In this document: one piece after another, positions 5,957 to 8,757 of the stretch
Layout of the letters: each line of letters starts with the position of its first letter
Numbering within the stretch: position 1 is the first letter of the stretch
NCBI GenBank assembly: GCA_018691945.1
Contig: JABHJJ010000209.1
Span: forward strand, 1-8,757
DNA length: 8,757 nucleotides
Source: Candidatus Nitrosopelagicus sp.
Lineage (GTDB): Archaea > Thermoproteota > Nitrososphaeria > Nitrososphaerales > Nitrosopumilaceae
Direction of reading: 5' to 3'
Made by a program: the position numbers and the translations under genes
The notes under the pieces: model-generated
The model's database searches: none
What the model was told of the DNA's origin: nothing
The model's input: only the letters and a program-made list of their open reading frames with translations

Positions 5957-6568
5957 ATGTCAGAAATGCAGAATCCGCATCATTATAGAAAAGTTGGATA
6001 TTCGATGATACTAGTTGCTGCATCTCTAGCAGCAATTGGACTAGTTCAGCTTGCAATTGGACCAGATGTTCTTTATGCCGATTCAATGCAAAGAGACAAA
6101 ACTGCATTCTTTGAAATGTGTAAAGCAGGAAATTACATGCAGGATGGATGTGAGATGTTTGATAAACCTGGAAATACATTATATGAGATTCCTAGAATGA
6201 CATTAGAAGGAACAGAAGAAGCTGAATCTATGATTATGGAAGAATCAGTGATGGAAACACCACAAGTATCTGCAGAAATTGTTTCAATTCCAAGTGGATC
6301 AGGTGCACCAGGATGTGAAGAAACAAATGAATGTTATATTCCTGCAGCACTAACAGTTTCAACTGGCACTACAGTGATTTGGGAAAATACCGATAATGCT
6401 GCACATCTTGCAACAAGTGGAACCCCAGATGGAGGACCAGATGGAGCTTTTGATTCAGGAATGATTATGGCTGGGGCCACATTTGAATATGAATTTTCAG
6501 ACAAAGGTGAATTCGCATATTATTGTCTTGTTCATCCTTGGATGGTTGGAACTGTAACAGTAGAATGA
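5957..6568 (+). CDS. membrane-anchored blue-copper protein (plastocyanin-like cupredoxin)
   Basis: The 203-residue protein has a short N-terminal tail with HHYRK, one membrane helix (about 14-35) without a clear cleavage site, a linker, and a C-terminal cupredoxin domain (about 102-203). Type-1 copper ligands are all visible: His150 (DNAAHLATSG), Cys190 and His193 (YYCLVHPWM) and Met196. Cys120 and Cys126 (GCEETNECYIP) probably form the disulfide common in these archaeal cupredoxins. A second pair, Cys55/Cys65, lies in the N-terminal linker, which also has a Met-rich patch (SMIMEESVME, 91-100). Positive residues before the helix place the copper domain outside the membrane. In ammonia-oxidising archaea such proteins are thought to carry electrons between ammonia oxidation and the respiratory chain in place of cytochromes c; which partner this one serves is not known. 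Its stop abuts the convergent membrane-protein gene. Confidence 0.93.
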   Translation: MSEMQNPHHYRKVGYSMILVAASLAAIGLVQLAIGPDVLYADSMQRDKTAFFEMCKAGNYMQDGCEMFDKPGNTLYEIPRMTLEGTEEAESMIMEESVMETPQVSAEIVSIPSGSGAPGCEETNECYIPAALTVSTGTTVIWENTDNAAHLATSGTPDGGPDGAFDSGMIMAGATFEYEFSDKGEFAYYCLVHPWMVGTVTVE

Positions 6569-7261
6569 TTACTGTTCATTCATGTAGTTTTCCCAAGTGT
6601 TAAGATTAGATGTTAACCGATTCATTTGATACATTGCACCACCGATAATTCCAGCATGATAACAAGTATATAGATAGATTTGAGAGTTAGAAGGATCAGT
6701 TTGTGTTAAACTCATACTGATCATTGAAAAGAAAACAAATGTTCCACAGAATGTAATAATTTTTCCTATCACCCCACCATTTAATCCAACAATTCGTCTC
6801 GTAGCTGCAGCCATAATTATAATACTTGATACAATCAAAAATGTTGCACCACCGTTTGCAGTAACCATATCAGTAACCCAAGGAATTATTCCATCATCCA
6901 TCATAGTCAAATCAGGCATCATTGCACCACCGTGTAATGCAAAATTTACAGAGCTAAATAGACCACCAATCACTAAAAAGAAAAGAAATAATTTCATAAT
7001 TTTCCGTTTTAGTGCACTTCTAGTTTCAGATGGCTGTAATGCCCTTTCAGAGATTCTTAAACCATATAAAAATCCAATTCCAAATGCAGGAATAAATAAG
7101 ATATTGATAATGTATGGATGTTCAAGAATTAATTCAGCATAATATGTATTTAGTAAAAATGCCATCAACAATGCAATTCCTGCAGCACTTCCAAAAACAA
7201 TCAAATTTGAATATTTGAATAATTTTGGTACATTTTCATCAGAGCTATTCCAACTATACAT
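6569..7261 (-). CDS. six-helix membrane protein with a His/Met-rich outer loop
   Basis: From the chosen ATG the protein has 230 residues and six likely membrane helices, at about 19-39, 49-69, 88-109, 139-154, 164-184 and 194-211. Basic loops (RISERALQPSETRSALKRK; TRRIVG) fall on the cytoplasmic side, so both ends are inside. The long loop between helices 3 and 4 is then extracytoplasmic and contains HGGAMMPDLTMMDDG (His110, Met114/115, Met120/121). Helix 6 carries Cys200-Tyr-His202. These residues could bind copper or another metal, which is inference. I do not recognise the family. A longer frame begins at 7333 and adds 24 residues, but a TATA-like box lies 21-30 bases before 7261 and the extra residues lack a clear role, so the shorter start is preferred. 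The gene converges on the cupredoxin gene with stops directly abutting. Confidence 0.85.
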   Translation of the reverse strand: MYSWNSSDENVPKLFKYSNLIVFGSAAGIALLMAFLLNTYYAELILEHPYIINILFIPAFGIGFLYGLRISERALQPSETRSALKRKIMKLFLFFLVIGGLFSSVNFALHGGAMMPDLTMMDDGIIPWVTDMVTANGGATFLIVSSIIIMAAATRRIVGLNGGVIGKIITFCGTFVFFSMISMSLTQTDPSNSQIYLYTCYHAGIIGGAMYQMNRLTSNLNTWENYMNEQ

Positions 7262-7281
7262 AAAAAATTCTTTTGAAATTT

Positions 7282-7291
7282 GGATAAAAAA
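7282..7291 (-). promoter_or_regulatory. TATA-like box supporting the start at 7261
   Basis: On the minus strand TTTTTTATCC lies 21-30 bases before the ATG at 7261. It is the main argument for the shorter form of the six-helix membrane protein; if the start at 7333 is used, this box falls within coding sequence. Confidence 0.4.
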
Positions 7292-7372
7292 CAGAGTAAA
7301 AATTGATTTACCTAACGAATCAATTATTTTCAATTTCTTCCTAACAAATGAGAATGTGTATGAAACATCGCA

Positions 7373-7384
7373 TTTTTATTTTAA
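7373..7384 (+). promoter_or_regulatory. TATA box for the small membrane protein at 7403
   Basis: TTTTTATTTTAA lies 19-30 bases before the GTG start at 7403, the normal distance for a leaderless archaeal transcript. It supports the GTG as the true start. Confidence 0.5.
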
Positions 7385-7402
7385 TTGAAAAGGCATTAGA
7401 TA

Positions 7403-7609
7403 GTGAAGTCATTATCAATTGTAATTCCAGGAATAATTCTTATAATATTTGGAATGATATTCAGTTTTCAAGGACAAGGCATGGTAGGACCTGAAACATC
7501 ATTCATGTATGAAAATGAAGAATGGAGTGATTATGGGATATTTATCAGTATGATAGGAGTGATTTTGATCTTAATTGGATATATTATTGAAAAGAAGAAA
7601 ATAACTTAA
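7403..7609 (+). CDS. small two-helix membrane protein of unknown function
   Basis: The 68-residue product has two membrane helices (about 5-22 and 45-62) joined by a polar loop, and a lysine-rich C-terminus (EKKKIT). Both ends should face the cytoplasm and the acidic loop (GPETSFMYENEEWSDYG, about 29-45) the outside. The loop pattern, with SFMY followed by an acidic stretch and Trp, looks conserved rather than random, and I believe similar two-helix proteins recur in this phylum, but I cannot name a family. The start is GTG, supported by the TATA box upstream. Its TAA stop overlaps the TAA stop of msrA by four bases (TTAA). It is divergent from the six-helix membrane protein; the gap of about 140 bases between them holds only promoter-like sequence if the shorter start of that gene is right. 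Confidence 0.8.
   Translation: MKSLSIVIPGIILIIFGMIFSFQGQGMVGPETSFMYENEEWSDYGIFISMIGVILILIGYIIEKKKIT
7590..7605 (-). terminator. pyrimidine-rich tract downstream of msrA
   Basis: Read on the minus strand the sequence directly after the msrA stop codon is GTTATTTTCTTCTTTT, a plausible U-rich termination zone. It lies inside the 3' end of the convergent small membrane-protein gene and encodes its EKKKIT tail on the other strand. Confidence 0.3.
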
Positions 7610-8064
7610 GAATTTTTTTGAAAATATTTTTGATGATATTCTTCAGCACGATAAAATTTTGAAGATGATTTTATCTCAGTTACAATGTCACTGCCAAATG
7701 TCTTTTGTGCAAAAGGGTTTAATTTTTCTTTAACTTCTTTTGCAGTATTTTCTTGTTCAGCATCATGACAAAATATTGCAGAACGGTATTGAATGCCAAT
7801 ATCAGGACCTTGTCTATTGGGAGTAGTTGGATTATGGTTTTCAAAAAATACCTTTACTAAATCAGAATATGAAATCTCAGTAGGATCAAACTCAACTTGT
7901 ATAGCTTCAGCATGACCTGTTTTATCGGTACAGACATCTTCGTATGTAGGATTATCAGTATGACCACCAGTGTAACCTACAGCCGTTGATTTTACACCAT
8001 TTGTTTTAGAAAATACTTCTTCAACGTGCCAAAAGCATCCTGCAGCAAAAGTTGCTTTCTCCAT
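7606..8064 (-). CDS. msrA: peptide-methionine (S)-S-oxide reductase MsrA
   Basis: The 152-residue protein is a standard-length MsrA, which reduces the S-form of methionine sulfoxide in proteins and free methionine. The catalytic motif GCFW is at 9-12 with Cys10 as nucleophile and Glu15 as the conserved acid. The family blocks VGYTGGHTDNPTYEDVC (29-45), TGHAEAIQVEFDP (49-61), NPTTPNRQGPDIGIQYRSAI (78-97) and the C-terminal AEEYHQKYFQKN are all present. There is no C-terminal resolving-cysteine pair as in the E. coli enzyme. The only other cysteines are Cys45 and Cys99, so turnover may use one of these or direct reduction by a thioredoxin-like partner. It is cytosolic. No msrB is visible in the window. 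A T-rich TATA-like box lies 19-29 bases before the ATG. The gene follows truD on the same strand with a 41-base gap and overlaps its convergent neighbour by four bases. Confidence 0.96.
   Translation of the reverse strand: MEKATFAAGCFWHVEEVFSKTNGVKSTAVGYTGGHTDNPTYEDVCTDKTGHAEAIQVEFDPTEISYSDLVKVFFENHNPTTPNRQGPDIGIQYRSAIFCHDAEQENTAKEVKEKLNPFAQKTFGSDIVTEIKSSSKFYRAEEYHQKYFQKNS
7613..7619 (+). terminator. T7 tract after the small membrane-protein gene
   Basis: Seven T bases begin four bases after the stop codon at 7609, followed shortly by a further T5 run. This is a plausible archaeal U-tract terminator. It lies within the last codons of the convergent msrA, where it encodes lysine/phenylalanine-rich sequence on the other strand. 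Confidence 0.45.
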
Positions 8065-8082
8065 ATACTAATTCATGATAAA

Positions 8083-8093
8083 CAATAAAAAAA
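8083..8093 (-). promoter_or_regulatory. T-rich element: msrA TATA box and truD terminator combined
   Basis: On the minus strand TTTTTTTATTG lies 19-29 bases before the msrA ATG, where a TATA box is expected. The same T7 run begins 13 bases after the truD stop codon, where a U-tract terminator is expected. One short stretch may therefore end one transcript and start the next. Confidence 0.4.
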
Positions 8094-8105
8094 GCTTTCA
8101 GAATT

Positions 8106-8757
8106 TTAAAAGCCACAATCTAAAGGATTCTCAGGTTTTAGAATTTCTCTTAGAACAATTGTAGCATATGAACCACGCGATAGTTGAAATTTTATTAAAT
8201 TTTCATTAATGTTGAGATTAAGATAATTAATCGATGCATTACGAAATCCTCCATCAACAGAGATTTCTTGAAAATCTTTTATGAAGAAATCTTTTGGGGT
8301 GAGTAATTCATCATCAAGGATTTTTTTGATGTAATAATCAAATCTAGATTTTTTGTAATAGGAGTGACCAATTAAGGGGATAGCAAGTCTTTGGTTTGGA
8401 TCATTTTCAAACTTACCAAGCATAGAATTTTTATCAAAACAAACATCATCAGTAGTTGGTAAAAATAGTTCTTCTTCAAATTCATATGCAAGACTCAATG
8501 TTTTATTGAACAAAAATGACTGATAGGCTTGAATGTAAAATCGACGTAATGCCAAAGGGATTGAACGAATCGCATTTTTAGGATCTTTATCTTTTGAGAG
8601 TTGTTTTAGTAGATTTCTTTCAATGTCCATTGAATATGGAAGTAATTCAATTATTTCAGATTCAGATTTACGTTCAGAGATTAATTTTCTGAATTGATTA
8701 TTTTTTTCTGAATCATATTTTGATGAAAAATTTAGTAGATAATCAAGAGCCTCTTCA
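8106..8757 (-). CDS. truD: tRNA pseudouridine synthase TruD, C-terminal half (5' end outside window)
   Basis: TruD converts uridine 13 of tRNA to pseudouridine. Reading on the minus strand, the frame is open without a stop from the right edge of the window to TAA at 8106, giving about 216 residues. An internal ATG (first base 8630) could be mistaken for the start, but the codons above it read on as protein (..FRKLISERKSESEIIELLPYS), so the gene continues beyond the window. Archaeal TruD proteins are roughly 400 residues, so about half is present. Family features seen are RRFYIQAYQSFLFNKTLS (first base near 8543), the hydrophobic core of the TRUD insertion domain, and the C-terminal block QLSRGSYATIVLREIL. 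The catalytic aspartate (GxKDxxA region) lies in the missing N-terminal half, so activity cannot be judged. It is followed by msrA on the same strand. Confidence 0.92.
   Translation of the reverse strand, partial: EEALDYLLNFSSKYDSEKNNQFRKLISERKSESEIIELLPYSMDIERNLLKQLSKDKDPKNAIRSIPLALRRFYIQAYQSFLFNKTLSLAYEFEEELFLPTTDDVCFDKNSMLGKFENDPNQRLAIPLIGHSYYKKSRFDYYIKKILDDELLTPKDFFIKDFQEISVDGGFRNASINYLNLNINENLIKFQLSRGSYATIVLREILKPENPLDCGF

Noticed and set aside
5937..6179. 80-codon minus-strand open frame at the cupredoxin start
   Set aside because: Antisense to the membrane anchor and linker of the cupredoxin and overlapping its promoter; no motif.
1746..8064. A single redox or copper gene cluster acting as one system
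   Set aside because: DUF255, dehydrogenase, cupredoxin and MsrA are on alternating strands with separate promoter-like boxes; shared function is possible but the arrangement does not demonstrate it.
8106..8630. TruD as a complete 174-residue protein starting at the internal ATG
   Set aside because: Codons upstream of that ATG are open to the window edge and read as TruD-like protein, and the catalytic half would be missing; the gene is cut by the window, not truncated in nature.
1..8757. CRISPR arrays, insertion sequences, tRNA or rRNA genes
   Set aside because: No spaced direct repeats, terminal inverted repeats, transposase frames or tRNA-like cloverleaf sequences were found on reading through the window and its gaps.

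Overview
The window looks like a piece of chromosome from an ammonia-oxidising archaeon of the Nitrososphaerota (Thaumarchaeota), most likely Nitrosopumilus/Nitrosarchaeum-like. The pointers are: A+T-rich sequence with tightly packed genes; archaeal-type TATA boxes about 20-30 bases before start codons in place of Shine-Dalgarno sites; an archaeal TruD pseudouridine synthase; a membrane-anchored blue-copper protein; a secreted protein with a PEF-type C-terminal sorting signal; and several small proteins of the kind seen in this phylum. The assignment is an inference from gene content and style, as no rRNA or other marker is present.

Layout. Positions 1-1749 carry four plus-strand genes separated by 32-34 bases: a small helical protein, a secreted two-repeat envelope protein with a PEF tail, and two small cytosolic proteins of unknown function. 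They meet, tail to tail, a long minus-strand gene (1746-3770) for a thioredoxin-fold/(alpha/alpha)6-barrel protein of the DUF255 (YyaL/SSP411) family. A small lysine-rich minus-strand gene follows, divergent from a zinc-dependent alcohol dehydrogenase (4099-5133). After the dehydrogenase come a 50-residue Cys/His-rich putative zinc-binding protein (5158-5310) and a small helical protein (5341-5577). These meet, stop codon to stop codon, a minus-strand gene for a degenerate GIY-YIG-like protein (5578-5901). That gene is divergent from a membrane-anchored cupredoxin (5957-6568), which in turn abuts a convergent six-helix membrane protein. A two-helix membrane protein (7403-7609), convergent methionine sulfoxide reductase A, and the C-terminal half of TruD (running off the right edge) finish the window.

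How the genes relate. There is no single obvious operon. Several products deal with redox or protein oxidation (thioredoxin-like DUF255 protein, NAD(P)-dependent dehydrogenase, MsrA) or with extracytoplasmic copper electron transfer (cupredoxin, possibly its six-helix neighbour). They are on different strands with their own apparent promoters, so joint function is only suggested. The clearest structural themes are single-gene, apparently leaderless transcription units with the TATA box squeezed into each short gap, and four convergent pairs whose stop codons overlap or abut exactly. No mobile element, CRISPR array, tRNA or rRNA was seen, and no gap between genes reaches 300 bases. I did not find a convincing complete novel system. 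The best leads are the overlooked Cys/His mini-protein, the degenerate GIY-YIG-like protein sharing a bidirectional promoter with the cupredoxin, and the membrane protein with a His/Met-rich outer loop next to that cupredoxin.
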